Assembly (NCBI GenBank): GCA_030148335.1
Contig: JASBTQ010000031.1
Location: 1-44,629 of the forward strand
Direction of reading: 5' to 3'
DNA length: 44,629 bases
Source of the DNA: Allomuricauda sp.
GTDB lineage: Bacteria > Bacteroidota > Bacteroidia > Flavobacteriales > Flavobacteriaceae
Shown here: in pieces, positions 16,239-24,907 of the stretch
Position numbering within the stretch: the stretch's first letter is position 1
Layout: each line of letters begins with the position of its first letter
Notes under the pieces: generated by a model
The model's input: only the letters and a program-made list of their open reading frames with translations
What the model was told of the DNA's origin: nothing
The model's database searches: none
Translations under genes and position numbers: made by a program

Positions 16239-16260
16239 GGGCCGTCCGTTAAGACGGCCC
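16239..16260 (-). terminator. GC-rich hairpin between mbnP-like and mbnH-like genes
   Basis: GGGCCGTC and GACGGCCC pair perfectly over a 6-base loop. On the operon strand it is followed by TATATA and A-rich sequence rather than T, so it is not a typical terminator. It may be an mRNA stability or attenuation element that sets different levels of the two proteins. Confidence 0.5.
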
Positions 16261-16276
16261 GTCACACATTTTTCTT

Positions 16277-17077
16277 TTAATGGGATTCCCCGCTTCCGTT
16301 GTGCACATGGTCCACAGCGAACATTTTCGAGGTGTTTATCGCTATTTTTGGGGACTTTTCCTCGCTGACCATGATAACGGCCTGCTCGGTGAGGGATATT
16401 TTGTTTTCCCCGTCAAGGATGTTGCCAGCATCCACTACCAAGTGGATGATCGGGTTCATTTCATCACTTACCAAGGCTTCGGTTGCCAAGCTCAAAGAGG
16501 TCTCCTTATAATTGTCCAAGCTGGACCCATGGCTTCCCATGTGGATCATAAAGCTTGTGGCATCGGTTACGGTCTCAGAGGTAAAGGTGCCCTCAAAATT
16601 GAGGAATTTGTACCCAGCCTGCCATGACCACATCATGTTGGTGTTCTCGGCCTCGGTCAGCAGATTTCCCTGCCCCTCGGCACCTTGAAGGTATTTTTCT
16701 TGGTCCACACCAATGCCAAAGGTAATCGACGTGTATCTCCCTGCGGGAATATTGGAGAGGGCCACTTCAGTCTTTCCGGTTTCCTCGTTCACAATAAAAT
16801 AGCCTTCATCCTTTGGATAGGTGAACACAGTGCCATTTTCATTGGTAAGCCTAAAGTTCCCTACAATATAGGTGAGCCGGTCGATGGTAAGGGTCTCGTT
16901 CTGGGAATTGGTATAAGTTGAAGTGCCCAAGAGAAGGTCATCTCCGGCCACACTGTTGTCAAATTCAATCTTTACCGTTCCATTCCCGGTCAGTTCCGAG
17001 GCGTCGTCATCGTTGCTACATGAGGAAATAAAAATCGAGAGCAATAGTACAAATGATAGTTTATATAATGATTTCAT
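16277..17077 (-). CDS. MbnP-family copper-associated lipoprotein
   Basis: 266-residue lipoprotein (LLLSIFISSCSNDDD lipobox) of the MbnP family. Typical segments are GTVKIEFDNSVAGDDLLLG, LTIDRLTYIVGNFRL, and an AGRYTSITFGIGVD stretch. MMWSWQAGYKFLNFEG carries the tryptophans that are candidates for kynurenine formation. The C-terminus is His-rich (FAVDHVHNGSGESH), suggesting metal binding. In methanotrophs MbnP binds copper through kynurenine made by MbnH; the partner gene lies directly downstream here. I chose the ATG at 17077; the frame extends to a TTG at 17086. Likely periplasmic copper handling (inference from family). Confidence 0.85.
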   Translation of the reverse strand: MKSLYKLSFVLLLSIFISSCSNDDDASELTGNGTVKIEFDNSVAGDDLLLGTSTYTNSQNETLTIDRLTYIVGNFRLTNENGTVFTYPKDEGYFIVNEETGKTEVALSNIPAGRYTSITFGIGVDQEKYLQGAEGQGNLLTEAENTNMMWSWQAGYKFLNFEGTFTSETVTDATSFMIHMGSHGSSLDNYKETSLSLATEALVSDEMNPIIHLVVDAGNILDGENKISLTEQAVIMVSEEKSPKIAINTSKMFAVDHVHNGSGESH

Positions 17078-17251
17078 AATTTTCAATACTTGAGTTTGGA
17101 GCGTATGCTTTTATCACATAGGTCCCCGGTTAAAAATGAGTAATGGGTTGCAAATGTCCACAATGGAACGTGGCATTTGGAACTGTTGCACACAGTGACA
17201 TTGCTTCATGCATGGATGCAAGAAGCCCTTATGTCAGTGAAATATTGAAAA

Positions 17252-17620
17252 TCAACAATTGGGAGGATGGAAAATGGAACCGACAAATTGCCTGGGTCCA
17301 CTGGGAATGAGAATGGGCAATGTATTTTTGTTTGTTGCCTGCCCATTTAAATCGAAGAATAGGATGTTGACAAAACCTATGGGATATTCCTTGAGGTCTA
17401 TTGCGGGAAGGTTCTGTTTTTTTTCGTTCTGTTCCTCTTGGAGCATTTTGGCCAAGTAACACTTACCGTTACAGTCCATCATGGGTTTGTCCTTGTTGAT
17501 ACAGAGGTACTCGGCAATGTAGTCTTGGTTCACCACATACTCAAATACGGGAAGCACTGGCTTTAGCATGGCCATTAAGTAGAGCAGAGTGAAAAATATG
17601 GGAAGACTGCGACTTTTCAA
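17252..17620 (-). CDS. Small membrane/periplasmic protein with a CNGKC motif, upstream of mbnP
   Basis: Small flavobacterial protein with one N-terminal hydrophobic helix (LPIFFTLLYLMAMLKPVLPV) and the conserved-looking stretch NQDYIAEYLCINKDKP followed by DCNGKCYLAKML. Three cysteines (one in LCIN, two in CNGKC) may coordinate a metal or form a disulfide. I recall proteins of this pattern upstream of metal-related genes in Flavobacteriaceae, without a known function. No ATG precedes the helix: the frame opens at a TTG at 17677, and I tentatively use the TTG at 17620 (start uncertain). It precedes mbnP on the same strand with a gap of about 175 bases. Confidence 0.55.
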   Translation of the reverse strand: MKSRSLPIFFTLLYLMAMLKPVLPVFEYVVNQDYIAEYLCINKDKPMMDCNGKCYLAKMLQEEQNEKKQNLPAIDLKEYPIGFVNILFFDLNGQATNKNTLPILIPSGPRQFVGSIFHPPNC

Positions 17621-17721
17621 GAACCAAAAGGTTTGTTTTGCAAAGATAGACAAGAAAGAAGATTTAATGGAGCACAAAAGAAATTTACGACAAGACGCGC
17701 TCTTTTTGTCAAATGACCAGA

Positions 17722-18216
17722 TCAGGCCGCAAGCAACTCCTTTTCCAGGGCCAAAAAATTCACCAACATCCTTTTGGAATCATAGATGGGGACTATTTTG
17801 ATCTGGCACAGATAGGTTTCCCCATTTTTTCGGTAATTGAAAACGGAACCTGTAAAGGTGTGTTTGGTCCTTAACTGTTCCCGAATATTCTGTTTTGTGT
17901 TCTCCGAAGTTTGGGCTCCCTGAAGGAAATGAGGACTTTTCCCCATGGCAAAACTTCTAGGATACCCGGTCATTTCCTGAAAACCATCGCTCACCCAAAC
18001 AATGTTCTGAAGGGGGTCAGTGACGACCAGCGCATCATAGGTTTCGAGCTGTATCAAATTTTCTAAGTCCCTTTCGACAACCCCATTCTTTAGGATAGAT
18101 CTCAGTTGTAATAGGTCTGCATCTTTCCTAAATTGTTTGAGCAATTTGTGGTAGTGCTCTGCATAAAAATCGAAGCACAGTAAGGGGGAGATGAATTTTT
18201 TTCCTTCTACTTTCAT
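17722..18216 (-). CDS. PAS protein of LOV-like type lacking the photoactive cysteine
   Basis: 164-residue protein with one PAS domain at about residues 50-160. The order ALVVTDPLQNIVWVSDGFQE, MTGYPRS, GKSPHFLQGAQT, FNYRKNGETYLCQIKIVPIYD is close to LOV domains, where the flavin-binding motif is NCRFLQG. Here it reads SPHFLQG, so the cysteine that forms the photoadduct is Pro. The protein therefore cannot do classical LOV photochemistry; it may bind another cofactor or respond to redox. No output domain is present. It is downstream of metE on the same strand, separated by a GC-rich hairpin. Confidence 0.7.
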   Translation of the reverse strand: MKVEGKKFISPLLCFDFYAEHYHKLLKQFRKDADLLQLRSILKNGVVERDLENLIQLETYDALVVTDPLQNIVWVSDGFQEMTGYPRSFAMGKSPHFLQGAQTSENTKQNIREQLRTKHTFTGSVFNYRKNGETYLCQIKIVPIYDSKRMLVNFLALEKELLAA

Positions 18217-18237
18217 AGGTGTATGACCATTTAATTT

Positions 18238-18261
18238 GGGGCCAATGCAAACATCGGCCCC
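18238..18261 (-). terminator. Hairpin after metE
   Basis: GGGGCC and GGCCCC pair across 12 bases, with additional TG/CA pairs inside. On the metE strand it is followed by AAATTAAAT, so the T-tract is weak. It lies in the 52-base gap between metE and the PAS gene. Confidence 0.5.
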
Positions 18262-18268
18262 GATAATA

Positions 18269-20590
18269 TTAATGTGATGGATGTGCTACCATATCCCTCA
18301 TTTGTTGGGCGGCAGAAACCATGATTTTCAAGGCTTCCTTGGTTTCTTCCCATCCTCGAGTCTTCAACCCGCAATCCGGGTTTACCCAAAGTTTGGAGGC
18401 GGGCAACACCTTTTCCGCTTTTTTCAAAAGCCCCAAAATCTCATCGGATGATGGCACCCTAGGGGAATGGATGTCGTAAACACCAGGTCCAATGTCGTTG
18501 GGATAATCGAATTCTGAAAAAGCATCCAAGAGCTCCATCTGTGATCGTGAGCACTCAATGGTGATCACATCGGCATCCATGTCCGCAATGTCCTTGATGA
18601 TATCGTTGAACTCGGAATAGCACATGTGCGTATGGATCTGTGTGGAATCTTCCACGCCGCTTGTGGACAGTTTAAAGGCCCCAATGGCCCAGTTTAGATA
18701 GGTTTCCCAATCCTTTTTGCGCAAGGGCAATCCTTCGCGTATGGCAGGTTCGTCCACCTGTATGATCTTTATGCCCGCTTTTTCAAAGTCCACCACTTCG
18801 TCAAGAATGGCGAGGGCAATCTGGTTGCAGGTACTGGAACGGGGCTGATCGTCCCGTACAAAAGACCATTGCAGAATGGTGACCGGCCCCGTCAGCATGC
18901 CTTTCACCGGTTTTTCGGTCAATGATTGTGCAAAGGAGGTCCAAAATACCGTCATGGGCTCTGGTCTGGACACATCCCCGAAAATGATGGGGGGTTTCAC
19001 GCAGCGGGAGCCATAACTCTGCACCCACCCATTTTGGGTAAAGGCAAAGCCTTCCAACTGTTCGCCGAAATATTCCACCATGTCGTTGCGTTCAAATTCG
19101 CCATGTACGGGCACATCAAGACCAATCTCCTCTTGGAAGTGTATCGCCTTTTTGGTCTCTTTTTTCAGAAAATCGATGTATTTCTGTTCGTTGAGATCCC
19201 CTTTCTTGAACAGCGACCGGGCCTGCCTCACCTCTGGGGTCTGTGGGAAAGAGCCAATGGTCGTCGTGGGGAAGAGCGGCAGTTTTAAATGCACTGCCTG
19301 AAGCACTTTTCTCTTTTCAAAGGGAGATGTCCTTCGGAAGTCACCCTCGCTGAGGTGTTCCACCCTTTTCTTTACCTCGGGTTTATGGATCAATGCAGCG
19401 TTCTTCCTTTTCTCCATTGAGGCCAAATTGTCTTTAAAGAGTGGGTGGGAGATGTGTTCAGAGGTTTCTGAAAGGGTTTTGAGGCTTTGGAGCTCCTCCA
19501 GTTTTTGCTTGGCAAAGGCCATCCAGTCCTTCACTTCCTTTGGAAGTGTTTTTTCATTTGTTTCCAGATCCAGATCATTCGGAACATGTAGCAAAGAACA
19601 GGACGGGGAGATGATCACACGGTCTTCGCCCAGTTGTTTTTTTGCCCTGCGGATGTATTCCAATGATGCGGCAAAATCGTTTTTCCACACATTGCGACCG
19701 TCCACCACACCCAATGATAGGGATGTTTTTTCTCCAAGTTTGCCAGATGCCAATACTTCGTCCAATAGACCTGGGCTTCGCTTCAGATCCAGGTGTAGGG
19801 CGCAAACGGGCAATGACAGTGCTGTGTCAAGATTGTCACCAAAACCTCCAAAATAACTGGCCAATAGAATTTTTAATGAAGGAAACTTCTCGGCTATGCC
19901 CTGATATACTTTCGCAATGGCCTCTTCTTCCCTGGCCGTCAGGTCTGTAGCGAGAACAGGTTCGTCCATTTGGGTCCAGGTCGCTCCGGCTTCCACCAAT
20001 TTTTCCAAAAGGATATGGTAAACAGGGAGCAGTTTGGGCAAGAGGTCGAGCCTATGGAACCCTTCTTCTTTTTCCTTGCCCAACAGCAGATAGGTGACGG
20101 GACCCAAGAGGACTGGTTTGGTCTGGATCCCCAAAGCCTTTGCTTCATTGAACTCATCGATAATCTTTGTGGAAAGCAATTCGAATTCCTGGTCCTTTTC
20201 AAATTCTGGGACAATGTAATGGTAGTTGGTGTCGAACCATTTGGTCATTTCCATGGCGATGACGTCCATTTCTTTTTTCTGATAACCCCTTGCCATGGCA
20301 AAATAAAGGTCCAATGGATTTTTATTGGATTCTTGTGCGTTTTTGTACCGTTCTGGAATGGCGCCCACCATCAGCGTGGTGTCCAGAACTTGGTCGTAAA
20401 ATGAAAAATCGTTGGAGGGAATAAGGTCGATGCTCTTTTCCTGTTGGAGCTTCCAGTTTTCCGTTCGGATGCTCTTTCCGGTCTCCAGTAGCTCCTCCAA
20501 GGAGATCTTTCCTGACCAATACTTTTCGCAAGCCCTTTTCAGCTCACGGTGGGCCCCGATTCTCGGGTAGCCCAAATTGCTTGTTTTCAT
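18269..20590 (-). CDS. metE: Cobalamin-independent methionine synthase
   Basis: 773-residue MetE: transfers the methyl group of 5-methyltetrahydropteroyl-triglutamate to homocysteine, the last step of methionine synthesis without vitamin B12. The start MKTSNLGYPRIGAHRELKRA is canonical. The duplicated barrel shows TTTIGSFPQTPEVRQAR at the start of the second half. Zinc ligands are visible in HTHMCYSEFND and VNPDCGLKTRGWEE. Full length matches the family. A cobalamin riboswitch precedes it, so it should be turned off when B12 is available. This implies the organism also has a B12-dependent methionine synthase elsewhere (inference). Confidence 0.97.
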   Translation of the reverse strand: MKTSNLGYPRIGAHRELKRACEKYWSGKISLEELLETGKSIRTENWKLQQEKSIDLIPSNDFSFYDQVLDTTLMVGAIPERYKNAQESNKNPLDLYFAMARGYQKKEMDVIAMEMTKWFDTNYHYIVPEFEKDQEFELLSTKIIDEFNEAKALGIQTKPVLLGPVTYLLLGKEKEEGFHRLDLLPKLLPVYHILLEKLVEAGATWTQMDEPVLATDLTAREEEAIAKVYQGIAEKFPSLKILLASYFGGFGDNLDTALSLPVCALHLDLKRSPGLLDEVLASGKLGEKTSLSLGVVDGRNVWKNDFAASLEYIRRAKKQLGEDRVIISPSCSLLHVPNDLDLETNEKTLPKEVKDWMAFAKQKLEELQSLKTLSETSEHISHPLFKDNLASMEKRKNAALIHKPEVKKRVEHLSEGDFRRTSPFEKRKVLQAVHLKLPLFPTTTIGSFPQTPEVRQARSLFKKGDLNEQKYIDFLKKETKKAIHFQEEIGLDVPVHGEFERNDMVEYFGEQLEGFAFTQNGWVQSYGSRCVKPPIIFGDVSRPEPMTVFWTSFAQSLTEKPVKGMLTGPVTILQWSFVRDDQPRSSTCNQIALAILDEVVDFEKAGIKIIQVDEPAIREGLPLRKKDWETYLNWAIGAFKLSTSGVEDSTQIHTHMCYSEFNDIIKDIADMDADVITIECSRSQMELLDAFSEFDYPNDIGPGVYDIHSPRVPSSDEILGLLKKAEKVLPASKLWVNPDCGLKTRGWEETKEALKIMVSAAQQMRDMVAHPSH

Positions 20591-20760
20591 GCTAAAGCTT
20601 TTATAAAATTGAACAATTAGATAAAAGCTCCTTAGCTCAACTTCGCAATGCCTTAAAACAAGAAGAACGCAGAAGGAATTTGCCGAGGGTTCCCGGTAAA
20701 GTTCAAACGTTCGACCTGCCCTGTACGCGAAGGCACCGTCAAAATCCTACAAAGTAGGAA

Positions 20761-20936
20761 CGATATGGGCAGGTATCCTGGCTTGTCCGATTTTTACCGC
20801 CTTCTCATCCGTTTGGACAATGGCTCTTTTGGCAAAAACATGCTATCCCAAATGGGATCGGACTTACAGTTGCGCGTCAGCTCGTGATTTGCACACGATT
20901 CCCTTTTAATCCCGACCTATGTCGGAAACCCTTATC
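20761..20936 (-). promoter_or_regulatory. Cobalamin riboswitch upstream of metE
   Basis: On the minus strand the order is: P1 arm CGATA, a CCGAC/GTCGG stem, GGGAATCGTGTGCAAATCAC, the GCGCAACTGTAA segment, a variable region, and the B12-box-like AGCCAGGATACCTGCC, closed by TATCG pairing with the first arm. These are the hallmark conserved blocks of the cobalamin riboswitch. Just downstream, TCCTAC-TTT-GTAGGA followed by TTTT (20743-20759) could be the terminator of the expression platform. Binding of B12 would reduce metE expression. Confidence 0.93.
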
Positions 20937-21223
20937 GTTTTGATAAAGAAATTAAGTAAAGAACTTATGGGTGTAAATGTAGGTAATATTCTGTTGAATT
21001 GGATGGATGGGGTTTTTTGTGAAAAAAATCCTATGACCGGATGACAGTTGTCAGCTTTTCCGCAAAGCCCAGTTTTTAGGTTTGTAACAGTGATTTTTTG
21101 GCCCCAAAAACGGAAATGTTGATAAAAGTGTTGAGAACCTGATGGGGTCAATGTGAAATCCAAGTAAAGAAAATATGAATTTTACAGTCGAGCTATTTCG
21201 TGCAACTCCAAAAAGTTTTCCAA

Positions 21224-22498
21224 ATGCATATTTTTCACATCACTAAAAGAGATTTTAGTACCCAAACATTTGATTTACACAAAATTACCAATGCCATTCT
21301 GAAGGCCATGACCGCGGTGGATCATGGACAGATCAGTGATGCGCAGGCCATTGCGGACAACGTTCAGCGCACCTTATTTGAGCGAAAGAGCAGGGACGAA
21401 CAGTATGTGCCGACCGTGGAAGAGGTTCAGGATGTGGTGGAGAACGAACTCATGAACAGTGAGTTCCATGACGTGGCCAAAGCATACATCATATATAGGA
21501 ACAAGAGGGCCCAAATGCGCCAAACGGACATTTTTGAAAAGCGCATCAACCTAAAGCCCTACGAGTACCCACAATTGTACGAATACGTACCAGCGATCAG
21601 GCATTCGTATTGGATCCATACCGAGTTCAATTTTACCAGCGATATCCAAGACTTCAAATCCGGTCTTAGCGAAATTGAAAAAAGTGCCATCAAGAACACC
21701 ATGTTGGCCATTTCCCAGATAGAAGTGGCGGTGAAGACCTTTTGGGGCGACATATACCACCGTCTGCCCAAACCGGAAATAGGATCCGTTGGGGCCACTT
21801 TTGCCGAGAGCGAGGTGAGGCACCACGATGCCTATTCCCACTTATTGGAGATTTTGGGACTGAACCAAGAGTTTGAAAACCTCAAGAAAAAGCCCGTTAT
21901 CATGAAACGGGTGCAGTATTTGGAGACTGCCCTCAAAAATGCCAAGAGCGAGAACAACAAGGAATATGCGGAGTCCATTTTGCTTTTCTCCCTGTTCATT
22001 GAGCACGTTTCCCTCTTCTCCCAGTTTTTGATCATCATGGCGTTCAACAAGCATAAGAACATGCTCAAGGGAATTTCCAATGTAGTCGAGGCCACTTCCA
22101 AGGAAGAACAGATCCATGGCGATTTTGGGATTGATGTCATCAACATCATCAAAAAAGAACGGCCCGAGTGGTTCGATGAGGAATACAAGACCATGATCCA
22201 GGAACTATGCGAAGAAGCTTTCCAATCCGAGAGCAAGATCGTGGATTGGATCTTTGAGGAGGGCGAGCTTGACTTTTTGCCGAAGGCTGTGGTGAACGAG
22301 TTCATCAAAAATCGGTTCAACAATTCCTTGGAGAGCATAGGCATTGCCAAAATATTCGATGTCGATCAAAAACTATTGGCACAGACCGAATGGTTCGATG
22401 ACGAGATCATAGGAACAAAACACGGAGACTTTTTTGTGAAAAGATCCATCAACTATAGCAAGAGAACACAAAGTATAACCAGCGACGACCTTTTTTAA
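21224..22498 (+). CDS. nrdB: Ribonucleotide reductase class I beta subunit with N-terminal ATP-cone
   Basis: 424-residue radical-generating subunit. The N-terminal ~95 residues are an ATP-cone (ITKRDFSTQTFDLHKITNAI), which in most bacteria sits on NrdA. The ferritin-like part shows metal ligands in AISQIEVAV, ESEVRHHDAY (E, H), LFIEHVSLF and EEQIHGDFG (E, H). A Tyr occupies the position following ExxH. The flavobacterium Leeuwenhoekiella blandensis has such a NrdB, in which the cone controls activity through oligomerisation and the metal centre is manganese (class Id); the same is probable here. I chose the ATG at 21224 because the upstream GTG at 21200 adds residues before the cone. nrdA follows after 2 bases. 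Confidence 0.93.
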   Translation: MHIFHITKRDFSTQTFDLHKITNAILKAMTAVDHGQISDAQAIADNVQRTLFERKSRDEQYVPTVEEVQDVVENELMNSEFHDVAKAYIIYRNKRAQMRQTDIFEKRINLKPYEYPQLYEYVPAIRHSYWIHTEFNFTSDIQDFKSGLSEIEKSAIKNTMLAISQIEVAVKTFWGDIYHRLPKPEIGSVGATFAESEVRHHDAYSHLLEILGLNQEFENLKKKPVIMKRVQYLETALKNAKSENNKEYAESILLFSLFIEHVSLFSQFLIIMAFNKHKNMLKGISNVVEATSKEEQIHGDFGIDVINIIKKERPEWFDEEYKTMIQELCEEAFQSESKIVDWIFEEGELDFLPKAVVNEFIKNRFNNSLESIGIAKIFDVDQKLLAQTEWFDDEIIGTKHGDFFVKRSINYSKRTQSITSDDLF

Positions 22499-22500
22499 TT

Positions 22501-24294
22501 ATGGAGAACAAAACCCCATCCCCACAGATCACGGACCAAATCAAGGACAACAAGACCCAGGAACTTGTAAATGCCAGAAAGGATGCCCTGTCCAAACTCA
22601 AGACCAAAGAGGAAGACAAGGGCTTTGAATGGCTGAATGAATACAGTCGCAGCTTTTTGGGGTCGGGCTACCTCACCGAAGGAGCAACCCCGGAGGGACG
22701 TATCCGTGAAATTGCGGAAAGGGCCGAACATATTTTACAGATACCCGGCTATGCGGACAAATTTTACCATTACATGTCCGAAGGATTTTTCTCCCTGGCA
22801 TCGCCCGTTTGGTCCAACTTTGGGAAAAGAAGGGGATTGCCCATCAGCTGTTTTGGGTCCCACATCGATGACGATATGGGGAACATCCTCTACACCCAGT
22901 CCGAGGTGGGCATGATGTCCAAATTGGGCGGGGGAACATCCGGCTATTTTGGGAAGATCAGGCACAGGGGTGCCCCGGTAAAAAATAATGGACAGGCTTC
23001 AGGAGCGGTCCATATCATGCAGTTGTTCGAGTCCATGGTAGATGTGGTGAGCCAAGGCTCCGTTCGTCGCGGCCGTTTTTCGCCCTATCTGCCCATAGAC
23101 CATAAGGACATCATGGAGTTCTTGGAAATAGGGACCGAAGGAAACCCTATCCAACAGCTTACCCATGGGGTCACCGTGACCAACCAATGGATGGAGGAAA
23201 TGATCGCCGGTGATGAGGAAAAACGAATCGTTTGGGCAAAGGTGCTCCAACGAAGGGGTGAAATGGGGTATCCCTACGTGTTCTTCTCCGACAATGCCAA
23301 CGATGGTGCGGCAGATGTTTACAAGGACCAAAACCATAGGATATACGCCAGCAACCTTTGTACGGAAATCATGTTGCCCTCCAACGACAATTGGTCCTTT
23401 GTTTGCGTGCTCTCCAGTATCAACCTGTTGCACTACGATAAATGGAAAAACACCGATGCGGTGGAGACCATGGTCTATTTCTTGGATGCCGTGATTACCG
23501 AATTCATTGAAAAGTTGGAGGCCTACAGGGATTCTACCGATCGGGATGACAGACAGACCTTCCTCTTTATGGAAAGGGCCTATAACTTTGCCAAGGAAAA
23601 CCGTGCCTTGGGCCTAGGGGCCTTGGGCTGGCACTCCCTCTTGCAGTCAAAGCGCCTCGCTTTCGATAGCCAAAAGGCATATAATCTCAACAATGAAATA
23701 TTCAAGGCCATCAAGGACCGTTCCTACAAGGCATCTGAAGAGCTAGCCGAACGTTTCGGGGAACCTGAGGTGCTGAAAGGGTATGGTAGAAGGAATACGA
23801 CCTTGAACGCCATTGCGCCGACCACTTCCTCTGCCTTTATCTTGGGCCAAGTGTCCCAGGGAATAGAGCCCATCTGGAGCAATTGTTATGTGAAGGACAT
23901 TGCAAAGATCAAGGTGACCATCAAGAATCCTTATTTGATGGACCTATTGGAGGAGAAAGGACAAAACAACGCTGAGGTCTGGAAGAGCATCCGCGATATG
24001 GACGGTTCCGTACAGCATCTGGAGTTTTTGACCGAAGAGGAGAAGGCCGTGTTCAAGACCTATTCCGAATTGGACCAGTTGGACATTGTGTACCAAGCGG
24101 CCAACAGACAGAACCATATTGATCAAGGTCAATCGGTGAACATCATCGTGCACCCCGACATGCCCACGAAGGACATCAACAAAATCCACGTAACGGCATG
24201 GAAACTGGGACTGAAGTCTTTGTACTATCAGCACAGTATGAATGCCGCACAAAAGTTCAAGCAAAAGAAAGAGTGCACTAGTTGCGAGGCATAA
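22501..24294 (+). CDS. nrdA: Ribonucleotide reductase class I alpha subunit without ATP-cone
   Basis: 597-residue catalytic subunit that reduces ribonucleotides to deoxyribonucleotides. Key segments: LASPVWSNFGKRRGLPISCF with the first redox Cys, GGGTSGYFGKIRHRG, the ASNLCTEIMLPS loop with the thiyl-radical Cys, LGLGALGWHSLL, and APTTSSAFILG. The C-terminal redox pair is CTSC near the end. It lacks an N-terminal ATP-cone, consistent with the cone sitting on NrdB. It starts 2 bases after nrdB stops and is followed by a strong terminator. Confidence 0.95.
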   Translation: MENKTPSPQITDQIKDNKTQELVNARKDALSKLKTKEEDKGFEWLNEYSRSFLGSGYLTEGATPEGRIREIAERAEHILQIPGYADKFYHYMSEGFFSLASPVWSNFGKRRGLPISCFGSHIDDDMGNILYTQSEVGMMSKLGGGTSGYFGKIRHRGAPVKNNGQASGAVHIMQLFESMVDVVSQGSVRRGRFSPYLPIDHKDIMEFLEIGTEGNPIQQLTHGVTVTNQWMEEMIAGDEEKRIVWAKVLQRRGEMGYPYVFFSDNANDGAADVYKDQNHRIYASNLCTEIMLPSNDNWSFVCVLSSINLLHYDKWKNTDAVETMVYFLDAVITEFIEKLEAYRDSTDRDDRQTFLFMERAYNFAKENRALGLGALGWHSLLQSKRLAFDSQKAYNLNNEIFKAIKDRSYKASEELAERFGEPEVLKGYGRRNTTLNAIAPTTSSAFILGQVSQGIEPIWSNCYVKDIAKIKVTIKNPYLMDLLEEKGQNNAEVWKSIRDMDGSVQHLEFLTEEEKAVFKTYSELDQLDIVYQAANRQNHIDQGQSVNIIVHPDMPTKDINKIHVTAWKLGLKSLYYQHSMNAAQKFKQKKECTSCEA

Positions 24295-24313
24295 CAATAT
24301 CCCACTACAATTA

Positions 24314-24350
24314 AAAAAGGAGGTTTCGATTGGTTTCGGACCTCCTTTTT
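24314..24350. terminator. Terminator after nrdA
   Basis: AAAAAGGAGGT pairs perfectly with ACCTCCTTTTT over a 15-base loop and is followed by further T. It ends nrdBA and, read on the other strand, also the DUF4625 gene. Confidence 0.9.
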
Positions 24351-24373
24351 TGTTGAAACTAACTAGAAATGGA

Positions 24374-24850
24374 TTACATGATCTTGATATCCACCGAAGT
24401 CCTGCTCTGCCATCCGGTCTGGTCGGTCACGGAGTAGGAACAGTGGTAATCCCCCGGATCTACATCATCTGGAATGGTCACGGATATGTTGATCTCATAA
24501 GAGGTCTGCCCATTTTCAATGGTATGGTTACCAATAAAGAGCAGAGGGTTCACAGCTTCCTTGATGGCCCCCAGTTCACATTGTGCCCCTTGGTCATCAT
24601 GGGTGTGGTGGTCAAAGTTGTGGTGGATGTTCAGGCTATAGGAAGCCAATGCCACATTGTCCGTTACACGTGCCCTGAAAGCATAGGTCTCTCCCCTTTC
24701 CAGGGTTTCACAGGTCTGTGGAAACCCTTCCGTATAGTTGACACTAATGATGGGTTTCTCCTCGTCAATGGTGCTGTCATCACTGCTGGAACAAGAAATC
24801 AGCAACAAAAGGGGAAAAGCGATATAAAGTAATTTAATGATCAACTTCAT
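24374..24850 (-). CDS. DUF4625 lipoprotein, His-rich
   Basis: 158-residue lipoprotein (LLLLISCSSSDDS lipobox) with one DUF4625-like Ig-fold domain. The His cluster NIHHNFDHHTHDDQ at about residues 75-88, with two Cys nearby (QCELG; DYHCSYSV), suggests metal binding. I chose the ATG at 24850 (MKLIIKLL); the frame extends to 24874. It is downstream of a two-domain paralogue and a TonB-dependent receptor on the same strand, so it likely acts on the cell surface or in the periplasm in metal capture (inference). Confidence 0.7.
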   Translation of the reverse strand: MKLIIKLLYIAFPLLLLISCSSSDDSTIDEEKPIISVNYTEGFPQTCETLERGETYAFRARVTDNVALASYSLNIHHNFDHHTHDDQGAQCELGAIKEAVNPLLFIGNHTIENGQTSYEINISVTIPDDVDPGDYHCSYSVTDQTGWQSRTSVDIKIM

Positions 24851-24907
24851 CTTTTTATTTGTTGGATAAGCCACATGACATAGTGTTATGCCATGTGGCG
24901 GTTAGTA

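Noticed and set aside
17184..17190. TGTTGCA half-site upstream of mbnP
   Set aside because: The other half of a 7-1-7 repeat is not present.
19970..20404. Plus-strand 144-codon frame opposite metE
   Set aside because: Shadow of metE, with low-complexity composition and no family resemblance.
21551..22350. Minus-strand frames opposite nrdB
   Set aside because: nrdB is unmistakable; the opposite frames are shadows.
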